Source: CBDBLK01 sp965215445 (GTDB taxonomy: Bacteria; Bdellovibrionota; Bacteriovoracia; Bacteriovoracales; Bacteriovoracaceae). From it: a stretch of DNA of 64,000 bases. Where the stretch lies: assembly GCA_965215445.1 (NCBI GenBank), contig CBDCDT010000002.1, forward strand, positions 682,001-746,000, given 5' to 3'. The translations under genes and the position numbers were made by a program. The notes below the pieces were generated by a model, which made no database searches, had not been told where the DNA came from, and saw nothing but the letters and a program-made list of their open reading frames with translations. Positions 25,562-35,753 of this stretch are shown piece by piece (position 1 is the stretch's first letter; each line of letters starts with the position of its first letter).

Positions 25562-28500
25562 TTAGTACCCAAGGTTGGGTGCCAACCATTTTTCCATTTC
25601 CTCAAGCGGTATATTCTTTCTCTGAGAGTAATCCAGAATTTGATCTTTATCAATTTTGCCCAAGTTAAAATATTTTGAGTGGGGATAAGCAAAATAGTGG
25701 CCACAAACTGAACTTGCTGGAACCATGGAGAGATTTTCCGTCAAACTGGCGCCGATGTTTTTTTCAACTTCCAGAAGAGACCATATTTTCCTTTTTTCTG
25801 TATGGTCAGGGCATGCGGGATACCCTGGGGCAGGGCGAATCCCTCGATATTTTTCCTTAATTAAATCTTCGATGCTAAAATCTTCTTTTTTTCCACATCC
25901 CCACATATCGCGCACTTTTTTGTGTAGCATTTCGGCCAAGGCCTCGGCCATTCTGTCTCCTAAAATTTTAATGAAAATAGAACTATAGTCGTCACCCTTT
26001 TGTTTAAAAGTGGCCGCATATTTTTCTACTTCTTCTCCCGCCGTAACGACGAAAGCACCAGCATAATCTTGGTACCCCTTTGGAGCTACAAAGTCAGCGA
26101 GGGATTTACATTCTTTATCTCGGTCATGGACGCTTTGCTGTCTTAAAAAATGGAAGGTTTCGATAATATCTTTGCGTGCCTCGTTTTTATAAAAATGAAT
26201 ACTATCACCTTCTGAATTGGCCGGCCAAATGCCAAAAACGGCCTTCGGCCTGAAACGCTTGTGCTCAATAATATCTTGAAGAAAAACTTGGGCCTCTGAA
26301 AAAAGTTTTTGTGCTGCCTCCCCATATTTGGGGCCTTTCAAAATATGGGGGTAACTGCCTTTCATTTCCCAGGCCCAAAAGAAAGGCGACCAATCTATAT
26401 AGGGGATAATCTCGTCGAGAGAAATAGAATTGAAGACCTGAACTCCCATTTTTTCGGGACGTGGAAGATTAATTTCATTCCAATCAATCTGAGTTGCACG
26501 TTTACGGGACTCATCGAGAGATACAAATTTTTTCTCTTTTTGATGTAAGAAATTTTTCCTGATTTTTTCTTGTTTCTGGTGAAGGTCTTGAACAAAAGCA
26601 TCTTTTTCTCTATCGCTTAGTAGCTTACTGCATACTTCAACTACCAAAGAGGCATCTCCCACATGGCAAACAGAATGTGCGTAATGAGGCGCAATTTTTA
26701 CAGCAGTATGAATTTTGGAAGTCGTCGCACCTCCGATGAGAAGAGGGATATTGATTTTTTGTTTTTGCATTTCTTTGGCATTAAAAATCATTTCTTCCAA
26801 AGATGGTGTAATAAGCCCAGAAAGACCAACAATATCGGCATTGTGTTTGCGAACCTCTTCAAGCAATTTGTCACAAGAAACCATAATTCCAAGGTCTATA
26901 ACCTGGTATCCGTTGCAGGCCAAAACCACCGCCACAATATTCTTGCCTATGTCGTGAACATCTCCCTTGACTGTAGCGATAACAAAGATTCCCTTTGCTC
27001 GAGACAATTTATTTTTTTTCTTTTCCTCGTCCATAAAAGGTTCGAGATAGGCCACTGCTTTCTTCATGACCCTGGCAGATTTTACAACTTGAGGTAGAAA
27101 CATTTTTCCAGCACCAAAAAGTTCACCGACAACCTTCATCCCCTGCATAAGCGGCCCTTCTATGACATCTAACGGCCTTTCAAGTTGTTTGCGTGCTTCC
27201 TCCGTATCTTTTTCAATAAAATCGGGTATGCCTTGGACTAAAGCGTGAGTAAAGCGCTCTTGAAGAGTTTTCTCCCTCCAAGAAAGATCGCTTTTATTCT
27301 TTTTTAAGTTAAGTCCTTGAAATTTTTGGGCGTATTCAATCAAGGCCTCTGTCGCCTGATTTTCTTGATTGCTTCGATTGAGAATAACGTCTTCTACTTT
27401 TTTTAATAATTCGGGTTCAATATTTTCGTACACCTCGAGCATCCCGGCGTTGACAATGCCCATATCAAGTCCCGCTTCGATAGCATAATAAAGAAAGGCC
27501 GAATGCATGGCCTCTCGAACGACATTATTACCACGAAAAGAAAAACTGAGATTGCTAACTCCCCCACTGGTTAAAGCACCGGGGCAGGCCTTTTTAATCT
27601 GACGAACACTTTCGATAAAATCAATTGCATAATTGTTGTGTTCTTTAAGCCCGGTAGCAACAGTCAATATATTGGAGTCAAAAATAATATCGTAAGGTTC
27701 CAGGCCTACTTCATTAACCAAAATATTGTAGGCCCTTGTACAAATTCTGACTTTATGTTCTTTGCTTGTCGCCTGACCATTTTCATCAAAGGCCATGACT
27801 ACTACTGCAGCACCGTATTTTTTTACCAGACGTGCTTGTGCTTTAAAGTCTTCTTCTCCCGACTTGAGACTAATCGAATTGATAATAGATTTTCCCTGCA
27901 AACATTGTACTCCCGCTTCCAAAACTTCCCACTTGGAAGAATCAATCATCACGGGAACACAAGTGATCTCGGGTTCTGAAGCAATCAAGTGCAAGAACTT
28001 TTTCATACAGTTTGCAGAGTCTAACATTCCTTCATCAAAATTAATGTCGATGATATTGGCACCATTTGCGACTTGTTGCCGGGCCACTTTAACCGCTTCT
28101 TCAAAATCCCCTGCCTTGATAAGCTTGGCAAATTTGGGTGAACCCGTAACATTGGTTCTCTCCCCGATAACAAAAAAAGAATTATCCTTGTTTAAATCTA
28201 TTTTTAAAGGACTCAGGCCTGAAAAATGGCTTGCCTTGCTTGGAGCTTTCTTTTTGCGTGGAGCAAGTGATCCAGTTTTTTCAACAATAGATTTTATATG
28301 TTCGGGAGTCGTACCACAACATCCACCCACGATATTTAAATATCCATCCTCTGCAAACTTACGCATAAGAGTTCCCGTCATCTCCGGGGTTTCATCGTAT
28401 CCAGTTTCAGAAAGGGGATTGGGAAGGCCTGCGTTGGGATAGCAAGAAATGTAAAATTCTGAAATTCTGGAGAGTTCGCTGACAAAGGGATACATTTCTT

Positions 28501-29266
28501 CTGCACCGAGAGCACAATTGATTCCCACGCTCAAAGGTTTGGCGTGCCTAATGGAATTATAACAGGCCTCAACAGTCTGACCGCTTAATGTTCGGCCGGA
28601 TTTATCGGTAATGGTAATAGAAATCATAACCGGAATTTTTTCTTCTCTTTCTTCACAAAGCTCTTCAATGGCAAAAAGAGCGGCCTTGAGGTTGAGAGTG
28701 TCAAAAGTTGTTTCAGGAAGAAGAATATCGGCCCCACCTTCCAACAAAGCACTCGCCTGTTCGTAATAATTTTTACGAAGCTCTTCAAAAGAAATGGCCC
28801 TGAAGTCAGGCCTGTTCACATCGGGTGAAAGAGAGGCCGTTTTATTTGTTGGCCCCATCGCACCTGCCACATAACATTTTCTTTCAGGATTTTGGGCCAT
28901 AACCTGATCACAAGCACGCTTGGCAATTTTGGCCGCTTCGATATTCAACTCGAATACAATTTCTTCTAATTGATAATCGGCCTGAGAAATTCTGGTGCCA
29001 TTGAAAGTATTGGTTTCAACAATATCGGCCCCTGCTTCCAAATATTTGAGATGAATTTCTTCAATAATATCTGGGCGGGTTAAAGAGAGAAGATCGTTAT
29101 TGCCTTTCAAGTCAGTGGGATGACTCGCGAAGCGATGACCTCTAAAATCTTGCTCGTTTAGTTGGTATTTTTGAACCATGGTTCCCATGGCACCGTCGAG
29201 AAAAACAATCCTTTTTTCCAAAAGTTTATTGAGTTCCCGGTAGACGGGACTTGAAAGCCTGCTCAT
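25562..29266 (-). CDS. metH: Cobalamin-dependent methionine synthase
   Basis: The 1234-residue enzyme is complete and has all four modules. The homocysteine domain (1-330) has zinc ligands including GGCCGTTPEH. The methyltetrahydrofolate domain (350-640) has GERTNVTGSPKF. The cobalamin domain (about 660-900) has DVHDIGKNIV, with the His that ligates cobalt. The activation domain (905-1234) has RPAPGYPACPDHTEK. It methylates homocysteine to methionine. metF, which makes its methyl donor, lies 9 bp upstream. The BtuCDF-like importer in this window can supply the cofactor. Confidence 0.98.
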   Translation of the reverse strand: MSRLSSPVYRELNKLLEKRIVFLDGAMGTMVQKYQLNEQDFRGHRFASHPTDLKGNNDLLSLTRPDIIEEIHLKYLEAGADIVETNTFNGTRISQADYQLEEIVFELNIEAAKIAKRACDQVMAQNPERKCYVAGAMGPTNKTASLSPDVNRPDFRAISFEELRKNYYEQASALLEGGADILLPETTFDTLNLKAALFAIEELCEEREEKIPVMISITITDKSGRTLSGQTVEACYNSIRHAKPLSVGINCALGAEEMYPFVSELSRISEFYISCYPNAGLPNPLSETGYDETPEMTGTLMRKFAEDGYLNIVGGCCGTTPEHIKSIVEKTGSLAPRKKKAPSKASHFSGLSPLKIDLNKDNSFFVIGERTNVTGSPKFAKLIKAGDFEEAVKVARQQVANGANIIDINFDEGMLDSANCMKKFLHLIASEPEITCVPVMIDSSKWEVLEAGVQCLQGKSIINSISLKSGEEDFKAQARLVKKYGAAVVVMAFDENGQATSKEHKVRICTRAYNILVNEVGLEPYDIIFDSNILTVATGLKEHNNYAIDFIESVRQIKKACPGALTSGGVSNLSFSFRGNNVVREAMHSAFLYYAIEAGLDMGIVNAGMLEVYENIEPELLKKVEDVILNRSNQENQATEALIEYAQKFQGLNLKKNKSDLSWREKTLQERFTHALVQGIPDFIEKDTEEARKQLERPLDVIEGPLMQGMKVVGELFGAGKMFLPQVVKSARVMKKAVAYLEPFMDEEKKKNKLSRAKGIFVIATVKGDVHDIGKNIVAVVLACNGYQVIDLGIMVSCDKLLEEVRKHNADIVGLSGLITPSLEEMIFNAKEMQKQKINIPLLIGGATTSKIHTAVKIAPHYAHSVCHVGDASLVVEVCSKLLSDREKDAFVQDLHQKQEKIRKNFLHQKEKKFVSLDESRKRATQIDWNEINLPRPEKMGVQVFNSISLDEIIPYIDWSPFFWAWEMKGSYPHILKGPKYGEAAQKLFSEAQVFLQDIIEHKRFRPKAVFGIWPANSEGDSIHFYKNEARKDIIETFHFLRQQSVHDRDKECKSLADFVAPKGYQDYAGAFVVTAGEEVEKYAATFKQKGDDYSSIFIKILGDRMAEALAEMLHKKVRDMWGCGKKEDFSIEDLIKEKYRGIRPAPGYPACPDHTEKRKIWSLLEVEKNIGASLTENLSMVPASSVCGHYFAYPHSKYFNLGKIDKDQILDYSQRKNIPLEEMEKWLAPNLGY

Positions 29267-29275
29267 AAAAATATT

Positions 29276-30220
29276 CTATCTAAATTTACGGACAACGTCA
29301 GCTACTTGGACAGCATCGTTCATAACATAAAAGTGCACACAAGGTGCTCCACCTTCCAGAAGTTCCCGGGTTTGTTGTATGGCCCAACGAAGCCCAATTT
29401 CCTGACTGTGTTCTGGATTGGAAACAATTTCATCGACCAGCACATCTGGAAAGTTAACGTGAAAAAGCCGTGGAATACTCTGAAGCTGCTTGGCCGATTT
29501 AAGAACTTTTATTCCGGGAATAATGGGAACTTGGATTCCTTCTTCTCGACAAAGATTAACAAATTTCCAGTAATATTGGTTGTCAAAAAACATTTGGGTG
29601 ACAATATATTCTGCACCAGCATCAATTTTTTTCTTTAACCAGTACAAATCCGACTTCAAATTGGGTGCTTCAAAATGCTTTTCTGGATAGCCTGCAACAC
29701 CGACACAAAAATCGAGAGGTTCGGCCCCTGAAAGCTCGTCGAGAAAATATCCCTTTTTAAGATTTTCAACTTGCTCAATCAAATCAATGGCGTAGCGATT
29801 AACCCGGCGGTCAGGAGTCACTTTTTTGCTGTAGTTGAGTCCATCTCCGCGCAAGGCTAAAATATTGTGGATTCCCAAGTATTGGAGTTCAATTAGGGCA
29901 TCCTCTGTCTCTTCCCGGGTAAAACCATTGCAAAGAAGGTGAGTAACTGCATCTATTTTGAAACGATTTTGAATAATTCCACAGATGCCAATGGTACCTG
30001 GACGCTTTTTATAAATACGGCGTTCAATCGAACCATCACTTCTCTCACTGTAAAAAGCACCGGCCGGATGAGCAGTAACGTCAATCCAAGAGGGAGAGAA
30101 GGGCACCAACACCTTGACGATTTCAATAATTTCTTTTACTGTCCGCCCACGCGGTGGGGGAACAATTTCGTAGGAAAAAAAAGGGCCTTGGCCTTTTTCG
30201 AGATGTTCGACAACTTTCAT
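29276..30220 (-). CDS. metF: 5,10-methylenetetrahydrofolate reductase
   Basis: The start at 30220 (MKVVEHLEKGQGPFFSYEIV) gives 314 residues, close to the family norm. An 87-residue upstream extension lies over the start of the divergent glycosyltransferase and is rejected. Family features include FSYEIVPPPRG near the N-terminus, ALRGDGLNY and YIVTQMFFDN. It makes 5-methyl-tetrahydrofolate for MetH. Together with metH it forms a two-gene methionine operon. The intergenic gap to the divergent gene is only 44 bp, so no riboswitch fits. Confidence 0.95.
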   Translation of the reverse strand: MKVVEHLEKGQGPFFSYEIVPPPRGRTVKEIIEIVKVLVPFSPSWIDVTAHPAGAFYSERSDGSIERRIYKKRPGTIGICGIIQNRFKIDAVTHLLCNGFTREETEDALIELQYLGIHNILALRGDGLNYSKKVTPDRRVNRYAIDLIEQVENLKKGYFLDELSGAEPLDFCVGVAGYPEKHFEAPNLKSDLYWLKKKIDAGAEYIVTQMFFDNQYYWKFVNLCREEGIQVPIIPGIKVLKSAKQLQSIPRLFHVNFPDVLVDEIVSNPEHSQEIGLRWAIQQTRELLEGGAPCVHFYVMNDAVQVADVVRKFR

Positions 30221-30264
30221 AATACCTTTTGGTACCCCAATTGTGGTCTGTATGGCAAAATGCG

Positions 30265-31368
30265 ATGATGAATGTCGTTTTACTACATGACTGGCTAACT
30301 GGCCTTCGGGGAGGTGAAAGGGTTCTCGAAGCATTCTGTGAAATGTTCCCCAAGGCCCCGATCTATACTCTTTTGCATAAAAAGGGCACTCTCCCGCCCA
30401 GCATTGAAGAGAGAAAAATTGTGACCAGCTTTTTAGACCGCTTGCCTTGCGTCTACAAGCACTATCGGAAACTGCTCCCACTTTTTCCCACTGCCGTTAA
30501 CTCTATGAAAATTAGAGAAAAAGCAGATTTGGTCTTATCTTCATCCCATTGCGTTATCAAAGGTCTTCAAAAACCCAAAGATGCCAAACACTTGTGCTAT
30601 CTCCATAGCCCAATGCGCTATTTGTACGACCAATTCCATTGCTATTTTGGGCCTGATGCGCCTTTGCATCAACGCATGGCGATGAAACTTTTTCGGAAGT
30701 ACCTTACTCGCTGGGATATTCATTCCAATCAAAATGTTGATGTCATGGTTGCCAATGCCCATTTTGTTCGCGGCCGGGTACAAAAATACTATAAAAGGGA
30801 TTGTCATGTGGTTCATCCCTTCGTCGACCTCGATGACTTCCCATCAGAAAACTTATCTTTCCCCTGTAAAAAAGATTTTTACCTTATGGTTGGTGCTTTT
30901 GCCCCCAACAAGCGGGTTGACTTGGCCATTGAGGCCTTCAATCAACTTCCTTCCAAGGTGCTTAAAATTGTTGGTTCGGGGCCTTCCGAAAGTGAATTAA
31001 AAAGCAAGGCCAGAGAAAATATTAAATTTCTGGGGCAACTAGAGCGCCATCAAGTCATTTCCCATTTTTTTGCGGCCAAGGCCTTTATCCTTCCGGGAGT
31101 GGAAGATTTTGGAATTACGCCTCTGGAAGCACTGGCATCGGGAACTCCGGTTATTGCCAGAGAGGAAGGAGGAGTGCTTGAAAGCATGAATTCTAAAACG
31201 GCAGTTTTTTTTAAAGAAGCAACTGCCGAAGGCCTTAAAAAGGCCATTATTTCTTTTGAAAAAAAATCTTTTCAAAGAGATGACTTGTTCAAACGCGCTC
31301 AAGAATTTTCTAAAGACCGATTTAAAAAAGAAATATACAAAAAAATTGAAGAGGCCATGGCGTCATGA
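30265..31368 (+). CDS. Family 4 glycosyltransferase
   Basis: The product, MMNVVLLHDWLTGLRGGER onward, is about 367 residues. The N-domain has the GGER glycine-rich loop and HSPMRYLYDQFHCYFG, and the C-domain begins LMVGAFAPNKRVDLAIEAF with VEDFGITPLEALASGTPV. This is a GT4 mannosyl/rhamnosyl-type transferase. ATGs at 30265 and 30268 are both possible starts; the ribosome site is weak. It heads the second polysaccharide operon and overlaps galE by 4 bp. Confidence 0.88.
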   Translation: MMNVVLLHDWLTGLRGGERVLEAFCEMFPKAPIYTLLHKKGTLPPSIEERKIVTSFLDRLPCVYKHYRKLLPLFPTAVNSMKIREKADLVLSSSHCVIKGLQKPKDAKHLCYLHSPMRYLYDQFHCYFGPDAPLHQRMAMKLFRKYLTRWDIHSNQNVDVMVANAHFVRGRVQKYYKRDCHVVHPFVDLDDFPSENLSFPCKKDFYLMVGAFAPNKRVDLAIEAFNQLPSKVLKIVGSGPSESELKSKARENIKFLGQLERHQVISHFFAAKAFILPGVEDFGITPLEALASGTPVIAREEGGVLESMNSKTAVFFKEATAEGLKKAIISFEKKSFQRDDLFKRAQEFSKDRFKKEIYKKIEEAMAS

Positions 31369-32342
31369 AGATTTTAGTCACTGGTGGTGCCGGATATATA
31401 GGCAGTCACGTCGTCAACCTTTTAGGGTTAGCAGGATATGAATTGGTTATAGTTGACGATCTTTCTACCGGGCGCAAAGAATCCATCCTTTTTGGCAAGC
31501 ACGAAAAACAGGATATTGGAAACTTGGAGTTTATGGAACAACTGATACAAAAAGAATCATTCTCCGCATGCTTGCATTTTGCCGGCTCTATTGTCGTTCC
31601 CGAATCTGTCCAAAACCCCATTAAATACTACGAAAATAATGTCACCAAATCCCTGGAACTGATTAACCTTTGTAAAAAATATCAAATTAATAACTTTATT
31701 TTCTCTTCGACCGCCGCTGTCTACGGAAATCCCGAAAGCATTTGCAGCGAAGAAACCCCCACCAACCCCATCAATCCTTATGGCCGCAGCAAACTTATGA
31801 TCGAATGGATATTAGAGGATGTCGCCCGAAGCTCTGGACTCAATTACGTCATTCTTCGCTACTTTAATGTTTCAGGTGCCAATCTTGAGGGAAAAATTGG
31901 TCAATGTTCCCCTCAATCTACCCACCTCATAAAAGTCGCCTGTGAATGTGCGATCGGCAAACGCCCATCGGTTGAAATCTTTGGTGAAGATTACCCAACC
32001 AAGGATGGAACTTGCGAAAGGGATTTCATTCACGTCGATGATTTGGCCCAGGCCCACGTCGATGCCCTTCTCTATTTGGAAAAAAATCATAAATCCCACA
32101 CGCTCAACTGCGGTTATGGACACGGATATTCCGTTAAAGAAATTGTCGCGGCAGTTAAGCGGGTGGCACAAATTAATTTTGAAGTTAAGGTTGTCGGGCG
32201 CCGCCTTGGTGACGCTTCTCGATTGATTTCCAAGGCAGAAAAAATAAAAGAAACTCTCGGCTGGAATCCAAAGTATGACAATTTGGACACAATCATCAGT
32301 ACCGCTTATCAATGGGAAAAAAAATTTACGGCCTTAAATTAA
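31365..32342 (+). CDS. galE: UDP-glucose 4-epimerase
   Basis: The 325-residue extended SDR has the NAD loop TGGAGYIGSH, the catalytic serine region FSSTAAVYG and the YGRSK active-site motif. DGTCERDFIHVDDLA is the typical GalE block. It interconverts UDP-Glc and UDP-Gal, or the GlcNAc forms, for glycan synthesis. It overlaps the glycosyltransferase upstream by 4 bp and the O-antigen polymerase gene downstream by 31 bp. Activity on N-acetyl sugars cannot be told by eye. Confidence 0.94.
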   Translation: MKILVTGGAGYIGSHVVNLLGLAGYELVIVDDLSTGRKESILFGKHEKQDIGNLEFMEQLIQKESFSACLHFAGSIVVPESVQNPIKYYENNVTKSLELINLCKKYQINNFIFSSTAAVYGNPESICSEETPTNPINPYGRSKLMIEWILEDVARSSGLNYVILRYFNVSGANLEGKIGQCSPQSTHLIKVACECAIGKRPSVEIFGEDYPTKDGTCERDFIHVDDLAQAHVDALLYLEKNHKSHTLNCGYGHGYSVKEIVAAVKRVAQINFEVKVVGRRLGDASRLISKAEKIKETLGWNPKYDNLDTIISTAYQWEKKFTALN

Positions 32343-33472
32343 CCTATTTCGGCGTTCTCACTTTGGCGTTGGGTATTTTTACCTCAATTGCCCTTTCCGC
32401 CCTCGGACATATCCTGCTTTTTCCTGCAGGCATCTATTTTCTTTGTGTTTGGCTTAAGAATAGAGATTTTGAAGTCAAAAAAAGTGTTTGGGCCATTTTG
32501 GCCATGATTTTTGTCTGTTTTTTTTCCGTTATCTTCAATCTTGATATTGTTGAAAATCCCTGGAAAAACATTTTTAAACTCAAATACTTTGTAGTGGCAT
32601 TTCTCAGTTATTTTTCTTTTCAGTATTTAAAAAGGGATTTCCTCGACGATAAAAAAATTGCCTGGACCTTAAACTTCTTTATAGCTACTGCAACTCTGGC
32701 CACACTTACAGGGCTTCTTGCTTCCTATACAGGATTTCACCCCATCAAATTAAAAGCGGCCTGCCATGCTTCCCGCAATTGTGGTTTTTATGGAATGTAT
32801 ATGACTTATGGGCACGGCATCGCCTTTTTCATGGTGCTACTTACAGGGGCAATCCTTCACCGGGATATTTTAAAAAGATGGACGCAAAACTGGGTGCTCT
32901 ACTCCGCATGGGCCATCAATTTTGTGGGACTTCTCACCAGCTATACCCGTGGAGCATGGATCAGCGTTTTGACTGCCATTCCCTTCTTCTTTTTTAAAAA
33001 AAATAAAAAAATGTTTTCTCTGATTTGTGCGATTTCGTGTCTGGCACTGGGAATAGGTTTTGCGAGTTCTCAAAAAATCAGAGATACATTTTTCAAAAGA
33101 GAGGCCTCCAATTCGCAACGCCTGGCCTTTTTTAGTTCCGCTTTAAGAGCAGTTTACGAACGGCCCTTCTGGGGATATGGATACAAAAATTACGAACCTC
33201 ATTCCAAAGCACTGAAAAAAAGATATAATATCCCTTGGGAAAATCAGAGCGGCCATGCTCATAACAATTTTCTGGAGCACTTGGCAGGCACGGGAACGAT
33301 CGGTCTTATTGCATTTCTTCTCTTTTGTTTTTTCTGGTTAAAAGAAACCTACCAAAAAAATGAATTTATTTTTCCTTTTGTTGTGGCATTTCTGGTTTCA
33401 GGAATGACTCAATATACATTTGGAGACGGAGAAAATCTTTTTCTTATTTTGGCAATCTTTTCTTTATTCTAA
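32312..33472 (+). CDS. O-antigen ligase/polymerase-family membrane protein
   Basis: The 386-residue protein has about ten to eleven hydrophobic helices. The Wzy_C-type loop between about residues 205 and 330 includes LTSYTRGAWIS, where the Arg is typical, and ENQSGHAHNNFLEHLAGTG, the His-rich motif of WaaL-like ligases. It should join or polymerise lipid-linked glycan at the periplasmic face. The start overlaps galE by 31 bp, and the end overlaps the convergent WcaJ-like gene by 4 bp. Confidence 0.85.
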   Translation: MGKKIYGLKLTYFGVLTLALGIFTSIALSALGHILLFPAGIYFLCVWLKNRDFEVKKSVWAILAMIFVCFFSVIFNLDIVENPWKNIFKLKYFVVAFLSYFSFQYLKRDFLDDKKIAWTLNFFIATATLATLTGLLASYTGFHPIKLKAACHASRNCGFYGMYMTYGHGIAFFMVLLTGAILHRDILKRWTQNWVLYSAWAINFVGLLTSYTRGAWISVLTAIPFFFFKKNKKMFSLICAISCLALGIGFASSQKIRDTFFKREASNSQRLAFFSSALRAVYERPFWGYGYKNYEPHSKALKKRYNIPWENQSGHAHNNFLEHLAGTGTIGLIAFLLFCFFWLKETYQKNEFIFPFVVAFLVSGMTQYTFGDGENLFLILAIFSLF

Positions 33473-34839
33473 TAAGCATTTTTATTAATAAACCCTTTCA
33501 AAACAGTGAGAAATAATATTTTTATGTCCAACCAAAACGTCCAGTGCCTGATATAGTAAATATCGCAGCGAATGCGTTCTTTTAGGGAAGTATCTCCTCG
33601 CCAACCATTGACTTGTGCCCATCCAGTTATTCCCGCACGCATTTTGTGTCTCAACATATAACCTGGAATTTCCTTTCTAAACTTCTCTACAAAAAATGGT
33701 TGTTCCGGCCTTGGGCCGACCAAAGTCATTTCCCCTCGCAAAACATTCCATAGCTGAGGAAGTTCATCCAGTGAAGTCTTTCTCAAAAAATTTCCCAACC
33801 CCGTTTTTCTGGGATTTTCAGGGTTAGACCATTCAGGTTCAATCTCTTTTTTTTCATTAACTGCCATGGTTCTAAATTTCCACATAGTAAAGACTAACCC
33901 ATCCAGGCCTACTCGATTTTGGCCATAAAAAATCGGCCCTTTAGAAGAGAGCTTGACAAAAATGGCAATAAGAAAAAGGAAAGGCGAAAGTAATGCCAGG
34001 CCAAAAAAACTTCCTGCAATATCCAAACTCCTTTTAAGAAACATATCCACGCTGCTAAATTCCGGCCGGTTAATGCTTATAATGGGAATCCCCGCAAATT
34101 CTTCAACATGGTAACCCACCAAAGCGTGGGACAAATTGGGAAGAATTTGAATCGGAATGGTGTCGTTATAATAAAGGGTTAAAAATTTTTCCATTTTTTC
34201 AACTTCTTTGCCTTGATAAGAAACCACAATCGTATCAATCTTCTGATTTTTGCGAAAATCGTCGTAGGGAATTTCAATTGACGGAATTTCTGACTTTTGT
34301 GCCAGTCCTTGCGAATCCATCCAACCTAAAAACTGAACTCCCAGACCGCGAAATTTATTAATTTCTTTGGCGTAGTGTAGAAGAGAAATTCCGTTGCCAA
34401 CAAGAAGAATCCGGCGAGCGTGCCTTATCCCGATTTTTGCCTTTTTCAAAAGTTTTCTGGTAATAATTCTGGTAACTATAAAACATGGTGTTGAACAAAG
34501 AGTATAAAAAATGAGCATAAGCCTTGAGACTCGGCCTTCACCAAAAAAATAAATAAAGATAATCAGACTTACAAGAGAAAAAATATTTGCTTTGATAATT
34601 CCAAAGTAATCATAGATGGTTAGCTTCTGAATTGTATAAAGATGGCCTTTGTGAAAAAAATAAAGTGTGAAAATCACTACAACAGGGGTTAATTTCAAAA
34701 AGAGCGATTCCAACCCTTCTTCATGGTCGGGCAGATAGTGAAAACGAAAAAGATAGGCCAGTCCCCAACAAAGAGAAATTGAGAAAATATCAATCCCTTT
34801 TTGAGCGTGGAGAAAAAGTTTTTGACGGCCCAAAAGCAT
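33469..34839 (-). CDS. WcaJ-like polyprenyl-phosphate sugar phosphotransferase
   Basis: The ATG at 34839 gives 456 residues; a GTG at 34866 is less likely. Four to five N-terminal helices and a Rossmann-like domain (RILLVGNGISLLHY) precede the catalytic PGT domain. That domain has MWKFRTMAVN, the Asp-Glu dyad in TSLDELPQLWNVLRGE, LVGPRPEQP and AGITGWAQVNGWRG. It should load glucose- or galactose-1-phosphate on undecaprenyl phosphate to begin a polysaccharide. It is thus a second priming enzyme beside PglC. Confidence 0.9.
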   Translation of the reverse strand: MLLGRQKLFLHAQKGIDIFSISLCWGLAYLFRFHYLPDHEEGLESLFLKLTPVVVIFTLYFFHKGHLYTIQKLTIYDYFGIIKANIFSLVSLIIFIYFFGEGRVSRLMLIFYTLCSTPCFIVTRIITRKLLKKAKIGIRHARRILLVGNGISLLHYAKEINKFRGLGVQFLGWMDSQGLAQKSEIPSIEIPYDDFRKNQKIDTIVVSYQGKEVEKMEKFLTLYYNDTIPIQILPNLSHALVGYHVEEFAGIPIISINRPEFSSVDMFLKRSLDIAGSFFGLALLSPFLFLIAIFVKLSSKGPIFYGQNRVGLDGLVFTMWKFRTMAVNEKKEIEPEWSNPENPRKTGLGNFLRKTSLDELPQLWNVLRGEMTLVGPRPEQPFFVEKFRKEIPGYMLRHKMRAGITGWAQVNGWRGDTSLKERIRCDIYYIRHWTFWLDIKILFLTVLKGFINKNAY

Positions 34840-34924
34840 TACTCGTTTGACCTCGACTCTTAGCACTATGCCCTCAAAGCAGCCCTGTGCTAATATGCCA
34901 AATCAATACCACAGGAGGACTCCC

Positions 34925-35653
34925 ATGCCTACACACTGCTCGCCCTATCGTGAAAAAATCAAACTTTTTGCCGATGGTGCCGACTATAATTCCATGATCG
35001 AACTGGCGCAAAACCCGAATATCAAGGGATTTACCACCAACCCGTCACTAATGAGAAAGGCCGGAGTCAGCGAATACGCACCCTTTTGTAAAAAGGTTCT
35101 CCAGGAAATCAGGCAAAAACCCATTTCTTTTGAAATCTTTGCCGACGAATTTGAATCCATGGACAAGCAGGCCAGAGAAATCGCCAGTTGGGCAAACAAT
35201 GTCTACGTCAAAATCCCCGTCACCAATTCCAAGGGAGAATCTACCATTCCCCTCATCAAAACGCTTACTCACGCAGGCATAAAACTCAACATCACTGCCA
35301 TTTTTACTCTCGAACAACTCACTTCCGTGGCCTTGGCACTCAAAGGGGGCGCGCCTTCCGTGGCCTCGGTTTTCGCCGGCCGAATTGCCGACGCGGGCAT
35401 TGACCCCGTTCCCGTCATGGCCGCAGCGGCGGGCATTTGCCTTTCACAAGACAGCAATATTGAACTTTTGTGGGCCTCAACCAGAGAAGTTTTTAACGTG
35501 GTTCAGGCCGAACAGGCCGGCTGCCATATCATCACCGTCCCCCATCCGATGCTTGGAAAAATCGACAACTTTGGCAGCGACCTCACAGAAGCCAGCCTCA
35601 AAACAGTTTTGACCTTCAAGCAAGATTCAGAGGCGGCGGGGTATAGCATTTAA
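34925..35653 (+). CDS. tal: Transaldolase
   Basis: A perfect AGGAGG site precedes the ATG at 34925. The 242-residue protein begins MPTHCSPYREKIKLFADGAD and has GFTTNPSLMRKAGV, the Schiff-base lysine in VYVKIPVTN and SVFAGRIADAG. The length fits the short transaldolase/fructose-6-phosphate aldolase group. It acts in the pentose phosphate pathway. A longer in-frame reading from 34847 overlaps the divergent gene and lacks family support. Confidence 0.93.
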   Translation: MPTHCSPYREKIKLFADGADYNSMIELAQNPNIKGFTTNPSLMRKAGVSEYAPFCKKVLQEIRQKPISFEIFADEFESMDKQAREIASWANNVYVKIPVTNSKGESTIPLIKTLTHAGIKLNITAIFTLEQLTSVALALKGGAPSVASVFAGRIADAGIDPVPVMAAAAGICLSQDSNIELLWASTREVFNVVQAEQAGCHIITVPHPMLGKIDNFGSDLTEASLKTVLTFKQDSEAAGYSI

Positions 35654-35718
35654 TTTTTCACCTTAAATCTCAGTAAAATCAATAGGTTATACGGCATTTT
35701 TCTGAGAACTTATTTGTG

Positions 35719-35747
35719 TTGACAAGGTTGTGTAACTAAGTTACAAT
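35719..35747 (+). promoter_or_regulatory. Consensus promoter and operator of the toxin-antitoxin pair
   Basis: A perfect -35 TTGACA (35719-35724) is followed after exactly 17 bp by TACAAT (35742-35747). A palindrome TGTAACT-A-AGTTACA (35731-35745, 7-bp arms) lies between the boxes and over the -10. Transcription would begin at or near the ATG at 35754, so the first mRNA is probably leaderless. Confidence 0.7.
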
Positions 35748-35753
35748 TCAAAA

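Noticed and set aside
30221..30481. 87-residue N-terminal extension of MetF
   Set aside because: It overlaps the divergent glycosyltransferase start and matches nothing in the MetF family; the ATG at 30220 gives normal length.
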